DNA of 64,000 nucleotides from Alligator mississippiensis (taxonomy: Eukaryota > Chordata > Crocodylia > Alligatoridae), in contig NC_081826.1 of the NCBI RefSeq assembly GCF_030867095.1, positions 248,352,251 to 248,416,250 on the forward strand. Reading direction: 5' to 3'. The notes beneath the pieces were generated by a model. That model worked only from the letters and a program-made list of their open reading frames with translations, did not search any database and was not told the origin of the DNA. Numbering within the stretch: position 1 is the stretch's first letter; every line of letters begins with the position of its first letter. This document shows, piece after piece, positions 1 to 11,240 of this stretch. A program made the translations under genes and the position numbers.

Positions 1-2900
1 CACACATCTTTCCTCCCAGCCCCGGAGCACAAGGACCGTCCCACCCCCGGTGACATTTGGAGAAATGTGAGGAGCAGCCAGTTGTCAGGACGGCGGGGCG
101 GGGGACGGGCTCCCCGCGCCCGGGTGGGAAACCCCCGTGCAGCCAAGTGAAGACTTCAGCGAAAGGAGAAGTTGCTGCTAACAATGGCACACACAATGCC
201 TCCGTGATAGGCTTGGGGAGCAACAGCGCCCGGTTCTGCCCTGTCCTTTCCTGTCCAACGTGGTTCAGAGCAAAACCACGGCTCCCTGGATTGCATTCTG
301 CATTTGTTTCAGGTCTGCCAAGTCTTACTCATTTTGGAAGGAAACTCCCTCCTTTTTTTAAGGGGGGGGGGGGAGGAAAGCGGCGTTTAGGGAGGCTCCA
401 CGGGACGTCCAAAAAAAATCGCACTCATTGCTTTAAATAAAAAATCTTCCAGGCTCACTTATTTCAATGGGCTTCGCCCGTCTGGGCGGTGGGAGATGGG
501 ACTGAAGGTGACAAGCGGGCAGCGGGGAGCCTGCCCTCGCATCCTTCCCCACGAGCCCTTTGTGTGCGTGATGGGGGGCGCTCAGGGTGGGAAATGCATT
601 GGATCGCAACAAAAATCGATCCCTCCAAGCCAGATGAACCTCTTTAGCACCGGGGCTTTTCCCGCCGTCCAACCTCCCCTACATGATGCTCTCACTTTCT
701 TCGGAAAACAAAGGGGGAAACCCAAGCCATGGGGAGAAGAGCAGCCCCTGCTCTCCTGGGGAACAGAGAAACTGGCTGCGGGGGGAAGGGGACGTTTTGC
801 TCCACTGCCCCCGCAGCACCACCGGCCCCTTACCATGAATATGCTGCTGGAAGGCCGCCCGCGGAGAGATGCTGTCTGGCAGGCTCCCCGCAGCCCCTGC
901 CAGCAGCTCTCCAGGAATGGGAGAGCAGCGCAGGGCCGGGGGAGCTGCCTGCCAGAGCGCCCCTTCCCTGTCCCCGCGCCCCGGGGTGCAGCCCTGCCCG
1001 CCGCCTTTCATCTCCCCGCTCCTTTGTTCTGCGCCCGGGAGCAGGAGACCCCGTGGGGCACCGACAACCCTCCGCCGTGCCCGCAACGTGCCTGAACTTC
1101 CCCCAGGTTGCTTCCAGCGCCCCATCCCTCATCCCCTCCCCCAGCTTTGTCTTAGACGGGGCCCGCGGAGAACAATAGTTTGCAACCTTTCCCTCGCAGC
1201 CCTCCCCCGCCCCCCCCGAAAAAAAGGAAGAAACGTTGTAAAAAAAAAAAAAAAAAGCATGGTTACCTTGAAAGGTAGGGCACTGCAGACGGCAAGAAAT
1301 CACAGCGTGGGGCTTGGGCTAGTCCAGAGTTCCCGCTGGCCGCATGAAAGAGTAAATCCCCTGGTTGGTGCTGATGCCGGGGTCTCCCTTTCTGCCTGCC
1401 CCCCGCTCCCTCCCCCAGGGCCGAGCACCTGATCCGCAGCTGCTGCCTGAGTTCCGAGGCAAAAGAAGCAAGTCAGCTTGCCTGCAAGTTCAAATACGAG
1501 CCCATCATTGTACCGTCAGCGCTGCAGAGGAGGAGGGGCCGGGAAGAGGAGGGCACAGGGGCTCTTGAAGAGGCTCGCAGGAGCCGGCGGCGCTCACAAC
1601 TTCTCAGCTCCGCGGAGGGGCAGGAGCAGGCAGCTCCCCCCGCCCCCCACAACAGTCCGCCCGGCAGGCTCTGGGGGGAGCTGCTTTCCTAATTGAGCAC
1701 CTTACTGTGGGGCTGTCCGAGCAGCAGTGAATGATGAGCCCTTGCAGCAAGGCTCCGAGCCGCTCGGTTAGGACTTGTCTGAAGCGTGCAGGCGAAGCAG
1801 GGCCCGCCGTGGCGAGAGGGGCTGGCAGGCCAGCTTTGTCCCCGTGTCAGTGCCCCCCCGATTAAGCAGCGAGCCGCGAGGGGAAGGCAGGGGCTCGCTC
1901 GCCCATTGTGCCTCGCAGCCCGCTCCGGGGAGGAAGTGATCGGAATTGCAATGGCCTCCCCTCCCCCCGCGCCCCCCACTCTCACTAATAAAGGAAGATA
2001 TTGGGGATGGTTCAAAACTTCCCCGACTGGGCCAGACTCCCAGGACGCCGAGCCAAAGGATCCCCGCCCTAGTTTTACTCATCCGCAGGCTTTCTCTGAG
2101 ATGAAACCCCGCTGTCCAAACCTCTTTGGAAACGATGCATGAAATCATGAATAGAAACCAAAATGCACGGGTTTATAGGGGCTCTCGCTAACGTCAGCGG
2201 AGCTAAAGGTCTGGAAGTGTTTCCTTTTGACTCCCACCCCCGCCCCCTCCCCAAATTGGAGCTGCAGTATGATAGTCGACGCACTGATCATCACCCAGGA
2301 GTGCGAAAGCGGGGCACAAAAGACGTGGCAAAGCCAAGACAGCTGATGTCCTGGTCACCACCGGCCAGATGCGGATCTCCCTCCCAGGGGCGTGCATCCA
2401 GAACGATGGTGGCTTTACAGCGATGTAAATCAAATCCCAATGTAGGCCTGTAACTTTGCAAAATCAAACGAGGGTGCGTGTTGCCCGTGCCCCGGATGAC
2501 AGGGACGGATTGAAAAGCCGGGAGGACGAGGTGTGTCTATGCGAGTACAATGGTTCACGGGCAGAGCCGCGTGGAAGCAAACGCGTGGCAGTACCACGTC
2601 TGACCGCTAGGGAATCCGGGCCGAGCGTCCCCACTCGTCCTCACGCCCTGTTTGAGGATCCGTGTTTAAACGCTCCCTAAAGCCTCAGAGTCCAACTCAG
2701 CCATTGAGCGCTGCAAACTTTTGCCACGTCGAGAAGCAAAGACCTCTGGCTGCTGCTGTGAGAGAGGCGACCTGGAAGTAGAAACCGGCTCCGGGTTTTG
2801 GCCGAACTCCTCGCAGAGCCCGGCCAAATGGCAGAAGAAATTCGCCTTTCCCATTGCAGGGAAATCAGGGTTTCCCTTAACGAGATGTTGTTGCTAAATG
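1..2900. promoter_or_regulatory. CpG-rich island, possible promoter region of an unseen gene
   Basis: The stretch is visibly rich in CpG and in G/C runs, in sharp contrast with the AT-rich DNA that fills most of the window. CpG islands of this size in vertebrates usually mark promoters, often of developmental or housekeeping genes. Open frames of 60-200 codons occur on both strands and overlap freely, which is expected where stop codons are rare; none shows a recognisable domain or a convincing exon boundary. A G homopolymer lies near 361-372 and an A run of about 16 near 1239-1256. The gene it serves may lie to the left of the window. The island is seen directly; promoter function is inferred. 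Confidence 0.5.
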
Positions 2901-3549
2901 CAAATCTCCAATGATTTACTAATTCCAGGGAACTTTGAAATCTGTTTGATGTAGGTAACAAGCAGTTGGCTGGATGCATTTAAAACTGACCTGAGCCTCT
3001 CGATTTCTCTGAAGTGCATCAAGTAGTGAAGGACTTGACCCCATGCTGAGCACACCTAAGTGCTGGTCACATTAAAGGGGGAAGGGGATGCTCTGCTGTC
3101 CTGCAGCACCTGGTGTCATTTGGCATGCAGCCAGGTCAGTGTCCCACACGTGCTCAGGTCTGTGCAGCTCCACTGCTCCAGTGCCACTGGGACACCCTGC
3201 TGCTGCACCATGCCCAGCACCCCTGTGTATAGCACCAGCACTGCTGGCCCCAAAAGGGCCCTGCGGGAGGGAGGAGTTGGGGTCAGGAGGGTTTGCCCTG
3301 CACCACTCCCACCCCCCCCCCCACACCCCCTGTCCTCTGCACCCAAAAGCAGCACAGTAGAAGTACCTTTTAAGTTTGTTTTACTCAGCCCCCCCAGTCA
3401 TATTTTTTCCTGCTACCTATGGCCACCAGCACTGTCCAGCTCTCCCCAGCCCCTGACCTTTCTACTGCACATAACAACTACTTGGCTGACCCAAGCTCTA
3501 TTTGCCCAAGCAGTCTGCATCCTTCAGTGATAAGCGGTGATTGCTTTAT
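2900..3549. other. No gene seen
   Basis: Transition from the CpG-rich block to ordinary DNA. It holds a C-run near 3308-3320 and no recognisable repeat or exon. Confidence 0.4.
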
Positions 3550-3905
3550 GACTTCTGAGAAGCTGAAGGAATTGGCCTTATTTAGTCTGGAGAAGAGAAG
3601 ACAAGACAGAGGTGGGATTTAATAGCAGTCTTCAGCTACCTGAAGTGGGGTTACAAAGAGGATGGAACTAGACTGTTCTCAGTGGTGGCAGATCAGAGAA
3701 CAAGGAGCAATGCTTTCAAGTTGCAGTGAGGGAAGTTGAGGTTAGATATTAGAAAAAAACGTTCTCACTGGGAGGGTGCCCAGAGAGGTGGTGGGATCTC
3801 CACTCCTGGCAGTTTTAAAGACCTGGCTAGGCAAAGCCTTGGCTGGGGTGATCTAGCTGGGGCTGGTCCTGAGGCCCCTTCCAGACCTCATTTTCTATGA
3901 TTCTA
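3550..3905 (+). mobile_element. CR1 LINE, 3' fragment
   Basis: In forward translation the left part reads EKLKELALFSLEKRRQDRGG, which matches the C-terminal region of CR1 ORF2, where the usual form is ERLKELGLFSLEKRRLRG. The right part has the CR1 3' untranslated landmarks: an 'aggtggtgggatctcc' block, a 'gacctggctaggcaaagc' block and a final 'cccttccagacctcattttc' leading to a 'tctatgattct' tail. It is 5'-truncated, as nearly all CR1 copies are, and carries many changes, so it is old. It supplies no function. Confidence 0.85.
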
Positions 3906-4012
3906 AGCTCTTGAGATTCAAGACACCCCTAGGAAAAAATGCCTGTTTAGTCATCAATCTTCTCTTTTTCACTACAGAAAAATAACAGTTGGGTTCTTCT
4001 GTTGCAAAGATC
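3905..4012 (+). repeat. Fragment of a degenerate repeat shared with about 44.77-44.88 kb
   Basis: Immediately after the CR1 tail, a block beginning 'ttcaagacacc' and 'ggaaaa(aa)atgcc' and ending 'cttctgttgcaaaga' is found in the same order at about 44,769-44,880. The second copy lies inside an element with hAT-like ends, so this one is probably a truncated copy of that element. Confidence 0.5.
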
Positions 4013-5496
4013 ACCTCTGCTGGGAAGCCAGGAAGAGTGGAGCCCAGGTGGAGGTGGATGCTGACTGCCCACTGAAGGCTCGGGCCTCCCTGCCCTGGTG
4101 CCCTCACACTGGGACCTCCCTGGCAAAGCAGCTCTGTGCCACTGCCAGGAGCCCCGCTACCATGGTGATGTGCCCCTTGCCTGCTCAGGAGTAGCCTGGG
4201 GGGGGGCACAACTCTGCACTGTCACCGCTGCTGGGCAGGCAGAGAGCACCTCACCAAGGCAGCGTGGCTGGCGTGGAGCTCTCAGCTGTGGCAACAAGCT
4301 TCTCTGCCCTCCCAGGGCCGGGTCTCACCCGCTGGGCCATGGAGGGGCACATCAGGGCAGGGCAGCATGGCAGGGACCCTTGAGCCCTCAGCAGGTAGCC
4401 TGCATCTCCCCTTCCCCCAGACATGGCCACCCGCGAGGGGAAGAGAGCTGGGTTCTGCGCTCCACCCCGGCCACGGTAGCTGCTAACTCCCATGGGAGGC
4501 AGCTCTGGTGCCAGGGGGCTGCAGGCCCTGGTCCCGTAGCCCTGGCAGCTGGCCCCCCTCTGGCAGGGGTGGAGGGTTGGGAGTGAGGGGCCACGCGGAA
4601 GAACTGGGGTCATGCTGAGGAATAGGTCGGGAGCACTGCACCAGGGCTTCTTCTTCCTGTGGGAAACCTCCGGCCTCAGCTTGCGAGTCACACGGCCAGG
4701 CCGGGGTGGCAGTCTAAGGACAAGGCGGGTGGAAAGGGGGAAGGAAGGGGCCGGCCCGCTCGGGTGCGGGCCGGGGCGGGGGCAGCGGGACCCCGGCAGG
4801 GGGAGGAGGGAGCCCCAGGCTGGGGGCCGTGGGGCTGTGTGGGCCGTGGGGCCCCCAGGCAGGGGGAGTAGGAAGCCCCAGGCTGGGGGCCGTGTCTGCG
4901 CGCCCGTCCCGCCCATGCCGCGAGGATCGGGCGGAGGCGTCCCCGTGGGGACGTGGCTCTTGCAGCGCAGGAGCGGCCGGACCCAGGCGGGAGCTGGAGG
5001 CGCGGGCAGAGCCCACGGGGGAAGCGGCCCCTCGTCACCGTCCTGCCGCGAGCGGGAGGAGGCCGGCGCTGGGCGGGACCGCTGGGTCCGGGGCAGACCC
5101 CGGGTGGGGTCGCTGTGCCGCCGCAGCGGGGGGGGCCGGGGGGCCGTGCTGCGGAGCCGCCCCCGGGCCCCGGCGCAGCCCGGCTCTGAGCGCAAGGAAG
5201 CGGCGGAGATCTTAAGAGACACCCCCCCCCCTCCGACCCGCATCTCTTTGGAGGTGGGGGACAGCAAGCAGCTGGACTGCTGGGCGCTGCTTTGGGAGCT
5301 CCTCCAGCTTTCGGGCTGGGCGGGTGGGCATGGCGGCCCTAATGGCGGCAAGCGGGGCTTTGGCCTTCCACGACCCGGCGGGGTGGCATCCGCATACAGG
5401 GCACCCAGCCCTGCGAAGTCCACTGTGTCCCAGAGCAACGCAGGAGGAGCAGGCACCAGTGCCCGGGCACCCCGAGGACTCCCCTGGGGATGCAAC
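4013..5496. promoter_or_regulatory. Second CpG-rich block, no confident exon
   Basis: GC-rich throughout and strongly CpG-rich from about 4,600 to 5,400. Open frames are long on both strands at once: 414 codons on the minus strand (4,251-5,495) and 296 on the plus strand (4,612-5,502). Both translate to Pro/Arg/Gly/Ala-rich low-complexity protein with no domain, so they are best explained by base composition. A short tandem duplication lies inside. It may be a second CpG island or a GC-rich first exon; neither can be shown. Confidence 0.4.
4795..4894 (+). repeat. Two-copy 37-bp direct repeat, 63-bp period
   Basis: Positions 4,795-4,831 and 4,858-4,894 match over 37 bp with two differences. 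The unit contains 'gccccaggctgggggccgtg'. The spacing is a multiple of three, so any reading frame passes through both copies, which gives the repeated Ala/Trp/Gly/Pro block in the overlapping open frames. Confidence 0.8.
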
Positions 5497-5504
5497 CTTT
5501 AGAG

Positions 5505-5789
5505 CAGTTTTTCAACCCCTGGATGGTGACCCAGAAGTGGGTCGCAAAAATACATGGAAGCATTAGGAACTTTAAACTTTAAAAATGGATTTTCCTTTAA
5601 AGGAGAAAAATAAGGGGAATGGTGGCTTTTCCAGCCTGTGAGGGGCTGCTTGCCTCCCACACAGAACCTCCCCCCCCGCCCCACACGCTGGGGGCATGGG
5701 CAGTGGGTTGGGAGTGAGGGGCAGGAGTTTGGGACTGGCCATTGATGTTTGCAAATGGGTCCTGGTACAAAAAAGGTGGGGAATCACCG
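5505..5789. mobile_element. hAT-like MITE with 8-bp target duplication
   Basis: The left end reads CAGTTTTTCAACCCCTGG and the inverted right end reads CGGTGATTCCCCACC, resembling the CAGTGGTTCTCAACC ends of vertebrate hAT-Charlie elements. Flanks are ctttagag (5,497-5,504) and ccttagag (5,790-5,797), an 8-bp target duplication with one mismatch that fits the hAT preference nTnnnnAn. At 285 bp it carries no gene and is non-autonomous. It sits just outside the CpG-rich block. Confidence 0.8.
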
Positions 5790-5884
5790 CCTTAGAGTAT
5801 GTCAGTGTGTGCCTGAGGAGGCCATCTCTGGCTCAGGAAAACTCCAGCCCAGGAAAGCCCATGCCTTTCTGATTTAGTTAGTCT

Positions 5885-6055
5885 ATAAGGCCCCTGCCGC
5901 ACATTACATTTATTACACAATTGTCTGGGCAGTTGCGCAAAAAAAATTGGGCTGTCCCTACTGTGCAAATTCATTATCACACAATTAACCAGTGAATTGT
6001 GCAAGAAGTTTAGGCTGGCCCCACATGCAAAGTCATTGTCATGTGACAAAATTAT
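5885..6055. repeat. Short degenerate direct repeat, unclassified
   Basis: Two related stretches follow each other. Each has a 'tg(g)gc' run, a 'ttgcgcaa/ttgtgcaa' core and an 'attcatt/gtcatt' end. It may be a small MITE or a two-unit duplication; the family is not recognised. Confidence 0.3.
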
Positions 6056-6164
6056 CCTCCAGCTATAGAAGGAGCCAGCCAGCTCCTAAAGTTAGTGCTT
6101 AAAAATGTGTAACAACTCAAGAGCTGTTTTCTATTCAGCTTTAATTTAAATGTGTAAGGTTCAC

Positions 6165-6475
6165 TCCCGGTGGCGATGCCCCTGAGACTGGCGAAAAGTG
6201 CCGCCGACACTACCGGTGGCACCTGCAGATGGTCGCTGCTCGCCATCCCTCACCACCAACACTGTCTGTGGGTGATCCCCAATCACCACTGGCTGCCACT
6301 ACCACCACTGCCGGCAGTGTCTGTGGTTGGTTACCGACTGTCAGTCAGCGCTTGCCGCCACAAACACCGCTGCAGCAGCCTATGGGAGCTCCCCACTCAC
6401 TGTCACCGCTGCCTGCAGGCGCTTGCCATGCCCCGCCAGCCTCCAGGGGCACACATCATTCATGTTCAGCCCTAA
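6165..6475 (+). mobile_element. GC-rich interspersed repeat (13.4/60.0-kb family), partial copy
   Basis: Contains the family core 'gccgacactaccggtggcacc' in degenerate form, further 'ctgcc/gtggt' periodic blocks, the landmark 'gcctccaggggcacac' and the 'attcatg' end. The order is the same as in the copies at 13.42-13.79 kb and 27.56-27.81 kb, and inverted relative to 60.04-60.41 kb. The terminal part with two gtgcaccccct motifs seen at 13.4 and 60.4 kb is missing here. No protein-coding capacity is evident. Confidence 0.6.
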
Positions 6476-7484
6476 GGTGCATCTCTGGGCTTGCCAGAAT
6501 CCAGTGCAGAAGATCCGGGTGGCTGTTGTGACTCTTTCAACAAGGGAAACTGCCTGACTCACAGGGATTTGATCTGATTATAAAGGTGGCTGGTAATATC
6601 CTAACGTTCAAAAAGATAGTGACATTTTTCCATAATGTTCACTTGTGTGCATTGCAGGCATTATTCACAGCTCTAATGAGAGGATCTTTTAAAGCAAAAT
6701 GAGATTTTTTTTAAACTGATGTGTTCTGTTCAATTTAAACAAATGTGTATGGGGACAAAGGGCCATCAGAAAATGTAGTACTAGAGCACAGCTCTTCAGA
6801 AACCCACTCATGTTTCTTGTTTGCACAGTATCCTTCAATCATCTGGATGGAAGAGGGGGCAGGCGAGAAAGAAAGCAACCCACAGTCTCACCAATCCAAG
6901 AGGAAAAGAAAACAGTAGAGGAAAGAGTTTAATTTACATTGGAGACGCTCTTGGTTTCTGAGGGTGGTGAGACATAATAGGAAAGGTGAGGGGCTTGCCT
7001 GAGTAGAAAAAGAAATCTTGACAACGCTGTGATATTTTAATCCTGCTTTTATTTAGTGATCTCTGTCTTTAGAGTCTGATTTTTTTCTGTGACTGAGCCA
7101 AATATCAGATGGAGAATGCAGAATCCCCACCTTCACTCCACTTATAACCATCTCATTAAGCCTTTCCTAGACATTAGAAGTTGGATTCTTTATACATTTC
7201 ATTCTTATTCATTTTGACCATCCATTATTTTGTTTGTTCTTCTTTCTGGAAATACTTAGGAAGACTGAAAACTGTTCCCACTTATAAATCACTGTTGTCA
7301 CATGTTTGTGTCTTTGTGAAAATTTTCAAGAAAAGTCTATGTATTGTCTTTAATCCAAAGGTGATAAAGGGCATTCTACAAGCTGCCCTTGAGATATGAG
7401 ATAGCAAAAAAAATTATAACAAATATTTTAATAACATCACCTTAATTACATAATCACATACTCTGCTCATACTGCTTTACTCAG
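6476..7484. other. No gene seen
   Basis: Ordinary AT-rich DNA without recognisable exon or repeat. The 72-codon frame at 7,181-7,399 is hydrophobic and of a size expected by chance. Confidence 0.4.
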
Positions 7485-7519
7485 TGAGCAGGCTGGTGAA
7501 TGAGTTGTTGCTGTATGTT

Positions 7520-7910
7520 GAGTGAGGAGGGGATCTGGAGTATAGTGTATAGTGGCACCATGACTGCCAGTGTAGTGTATAGTGACACCAGTGGTGATGC
7601 GTAGGGGGTGCACAGGGGTGCATGTGCATCCCCTGAGAGCACTGGTGCACCCCATGACAGGCCACGCTCCCTATTTAGGTGATGGGAAGGGGGGGCAGGC
7701 GGGAGTCCCAGTGCCCACCCTGCTAGTGCTGGCCAGGGAGTGAGAGAGCCAGATGAAACTCCACGGCCACTTCTGGGAGCTATGTGGCTGCTTCCTGGTC
7801 AGGGCAGTCGGCCGTGGGGGGACCCAACCTGGCCGGTGAGATTGGCCACAGGGGGCCCTCCCCCCAGTTGCTGACTGGTCATTGGGGGGCCATGCCTCCC
7901 TCAACTAAGG
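7520..7910. repeat. Tandem 'agtgtatagtg' block plus end piece of the GC-rich repeat family
   Basis: Near 7,536-7,590 'tagtgtatagtg(g/a)cacca' occurs twice, about 38 bp apart. At about 7,596-7,660 a 'tagggggtgca' block, 'ggggtgcatgtgcatcccctga' in broken form, and 'ggtgcacccc' match the terminal part of the family copies at 13.42 and 60.40 kb. The rest, to 7,910, is GC-rich and unclassified. Confidence 0.45.
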
Positions 7911-9655
7911 TTGCACTAGTCACCCATGAGTGGTCCCATGTCTGTCCCTAACAATGCAAATTGTTCACTCTGCAGTCTGAATCTGGGTAGGGTGGATGTA
8001 GGGGGTGTGCTAAAGATATACTGTAGAAGCAATCACTGCATAATTCCCCTGACATGGCCCCAAAATGCATCCTCTCAGTCTGTTATAACCTTACAGTGAC
8101 GTGCTTTCCATATTAGGGTCAGAAATAACTGAGGTCAATTTAAATAAATCACTTTTCCTTGCAAAGGTGTTCAGTTTAGTCTCCCAGCTCTAAAGTGTCA
8201 GAATGCAACTTTTTCCTCCTGTGTTACTGTTAGAATACTCCTTTGCTACACCATCCATGGGGACATGAGGCAACTGGCCCAATTCCCCTCTCACAGTACA
8301 CCAGTAAAGGACTGGTGTGTGTCCATTCACCTTCATTAAGTTATTCCCCTGATTTATTCCGGTGTAGAAAGGAGGGGAATGGTATCTAAAATTGGTACAG
8401 CACTAAGAACAGGAAAATCATTCAGAACCTCTTAAGTATCCTCATTATATGGGCTAATTTTGTTTTCACTTTTTTATTAAAAGCTGTACTTCTTTGTATA
8501 CGGTCAAAGCTTTAGCTGAAATGATTTTTGCAGCCAAATTAAAAAAAACAACCCCTCAATATAGTTAGTATTGGTAACAATAATGGCTATAATGTTTATT
8601 ACCCTCTTCTGAAACAGTTATTGATAGTTTGTGCCAACGTCCATGTTCCCTGTATGGCAAAATCATTCGTTTTTATGTTGTATTTGAAATACCATGAACA
8701 GAGTGCTTCAGTTAGGAAGAGAACAAACCACAATTAATTATTCAGTATTATTCTTGCTTTAAATTTAAGGTTGCAGACACCAAATTATCTAAATAAAGAT
8801 AGCAAGTTTCCAGAACAGAGTTTATCAGAAGGAAGCCCAGGGCACCAAGGCTTTGCACAGCACTTGACTATGGCTCAGACCCTTTAAAAGCGATAATTTT
8901 TTTTACTGCTTGTCTTTTGGTACCATGTTTTGTGCGTATTGTACTGTTCTAAGGGTCAGGTTATGTTACTCATGCTAAATAATTCCTACTCTGTGAGCAG
9001 TCCCACTGATATCTACGATATTTCCCATGAAGGACAGTCTTAGAATTAGCAAGGGTGATTGATTCTGTACCTAAATAAAGTTTATAAAGGCAACATGCTC
9101 TGCAGTCTTACAGTGCCAGATCTGTTTTTAAAGAACAGTCACATTGTAGTTCATGGAGGACCCTTAGAGAGGTTGAATAGGTCACTTCTCAGTTCTCTCT
9201 CCACTCTGATCTGAATGAAAACAGAACACAGTACCAAAAAATGTGTGAGAGAGGAAATTATCAGTATCAAGGGGTCTCAGCCACAGTCAAGTACTGTGTT
9301 AATCCTTACACTATCATACTTCCTCTGATAAGCTGCATCTTGGACACACATTATTTTTGTTTTGATAACTCAGTGTTTGCATCCAAAAATTTTATGCAGA
9401 AATTATTCTGAATAATCAAATGTGGTTTTGTCCATTTTTGTACCAAATGAAACACGCCTTTCATAGATTTTTTTTTAAAACCATAGAAAGGTACCATTCA
9501 CTGTGAAAAGTAAAAATTCTCCATGTCAGGCATCACCCTGATAGTGCAAGTTCTTGAAATAGACTGAGAGAGATTCTCTCAGTAATATTTTTCCTAGGCC
9601 TCTATCACCTTTCATAAAAGTAATATGCACTATATGTCAGATCTAAAAACTCATT
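7911..9655. other. No gene seen
   Basis: AT-rich, stop-dense DNA. No recognisable exon, RNA gene or transposon end was found. Confidence 0.4.
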
Positions 9656-9764
9656 GGGCACATCCAGATGAGCTTGCATGTGCCTCTTGCCCCATCTCAA
9701 ACCCCTTTGTGGGGCAGGGCACAGTTTCGGACCATGCCCTGAGGCAACTGGAGGCTGGGTCCTT

Positions 9765-9854
9765 CACGGAGATGCTCTGGCTGCCAGAGCATCTCCGTGG
9801 TTAGCCCCTTGCCCTGGTGCTGAAGCATGCTGCCTGCTGCTTCAGCACCAGGGC
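9765..9854. repeat. Two adjacent perfect hairpins in the transposon left end
   Basis: Arms 9,765-9,780 and 9,784-9,799 are perfect complements over 16 bp with a 3-nt loop. Arms 9,811-9,827 (GCCCTGGTGCTGAAGCA) and 9,838-9,854 are perfect over 17 bp with a 10-nt loop. The related copy at 32 kb has neither hairpin in complete form, so they are particular to this copy or its sublineage. Confidence 0.85.
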
Positions 9855-11105
9855 TCCAGTGCCAGTAAGTAAGGGGTTGGGGGGACTGGAGGAATGGGGA
9901 TTATGGGGGGACACCCCCTGCTGGCCCCACCCACTCCCTCAGCCCCCCCAGCCCTGCTCTGCCCGGCCCCAGCCCCCTCAGCCCCCCAAGACACCCAATC
10001 CCTGCCCTGCCCAGCTCCACCCCCTGCCACCCCCTGCCCCAGGCACCTGATCCCTGCCCTGCCTAGCCCCACCCCCCATCTGCCCCCCAGATCACCCTGA
10101 TCCCTGCTCTACCTGGCCCCACCCCCTGCCTGCTCCCCCAGACCCCCCCCGATCCCTTCCCTGCCCAGCACCATCCCAACCCCCTGAGGCCCCCAATCCA
10201 TGCCCCCACACCTCAGCATCCCTAGAGGGGAAAAAAACCAACAAAACCCCAGCACTTACCAGCAGTTTGAGTTGCCATCTGTGTCACTGGGGCCCTGCCT
10301 GCACAGCACGGGGCAGAGGGACAGCCCCAGCGGCCCCAACCCGGGCCCTCCTGCCCCCCAGCTGTCCTGTGGTCCCCAGGGGGGTTCTGCCCAGGAGGCC
10401 CCAGAGCCCCCCAGCCCCTGCTTCTAGGGTAAGTAGAGGCTTGTTTTTTGGGTTTTTTCTTTTTTTTTTCTTTTTTTTTTAATGATGGTACCAGGGGTTG
10501 GGGGGTAGCCATGGGGGCCTGGGGGTGCAAGTAGGGGATGGGGCCAGATGAGGCAGCCATTGGGGGGTCTGGGGGAGCCGGGGGGTGGGGTTGGGTGGGG
10601 TAGCCATCGGGGGGCTGCAGCAGCTGGCGGGGGATGGGGCCAGGTGGGGTAGCAATTGGGGGCCTGGGGTGGGGCATATGGGCCTTGCAGGGGGAGCGCT
10701 AGCCCCTGTGGGGACCATTTAGCCCCTGTTGGGTGTCTGTAACCCCTGTGTGGGGGCCGTAACCCCTGTTGGAGGGCCGTAGCCCCTGTGGGAGGGCAGC
10801 AAACTATATATTCATGTATTCATGATTCCATGAAACATGTATTTAGAGTTCACTTTATTATTATGATGGAGACACTGGTAGGCTTCCACATTGTTTTAAC
10901 ACTAGATATATCAATAAAACATTGCCCAACTGATTGCTGTCTCTGTCTCACTCTCTCGCTCTCTCTCTTTATAGTGATCTTTTGTTTTAATTGTGGAGGA
11001 ACATGGATTTTGGGGTATTTTCCAGAGTGACTTTGGGATTTTTTTTTTCAGGGATTTTTTATTTTTCCAATAGGGAACACCAGAATTCCCTCAGAGCTGG
11101 CACCA

Positions 11106-11240
11106 TGGACCCAGCTGGCTGTGGCTGACCTCCTGGCCAAATGGGGCCAGGAGGACATGTTTTGACAGTTCAAAGCAGGCCACCGCACCTGGAACATCTT
11201 CCGGGCAATAGCTGCCCAGATAGCTGGGCAGGGGGTACAC
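11106..11240 (+). pseudogene. Decayed Myb/SANT-like DNA-binding domain inside the transposon
   Basis: In one frame the 45 codons begin WTQLAVADLLAKWGQEDMF, hit a TGA stop at codon 20 (11,163-11,165), and continue QFKAGHRTWNIFRAIAAQIA then GQG. The spaced W / LL-W / HRTW-IF-IA pattern resembles the trihelix or Myb-SANT-like domains of Harbinger partner proteins and MSANTD proteins. The expected next motif, RT-x-QC-x-K, is not in this frame. The copy at about 32,926-33,050 carries the same DNA with a 5-nt shorter spacing and the same TGACAG, so the stop context predates both insertions. It is not functional here. The family call is pattern-based. Confidence 0.4.

Noticed and set aside
4251-5495. 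414-codon minus-strand open frame and a 296-codon plus-strand frame over the same DNA
   Set aside because: Both are open at once because the DNA is GC-rich; the translations are Pro/Arg/Gly-rich with no domain, and no splice or start context favours either.
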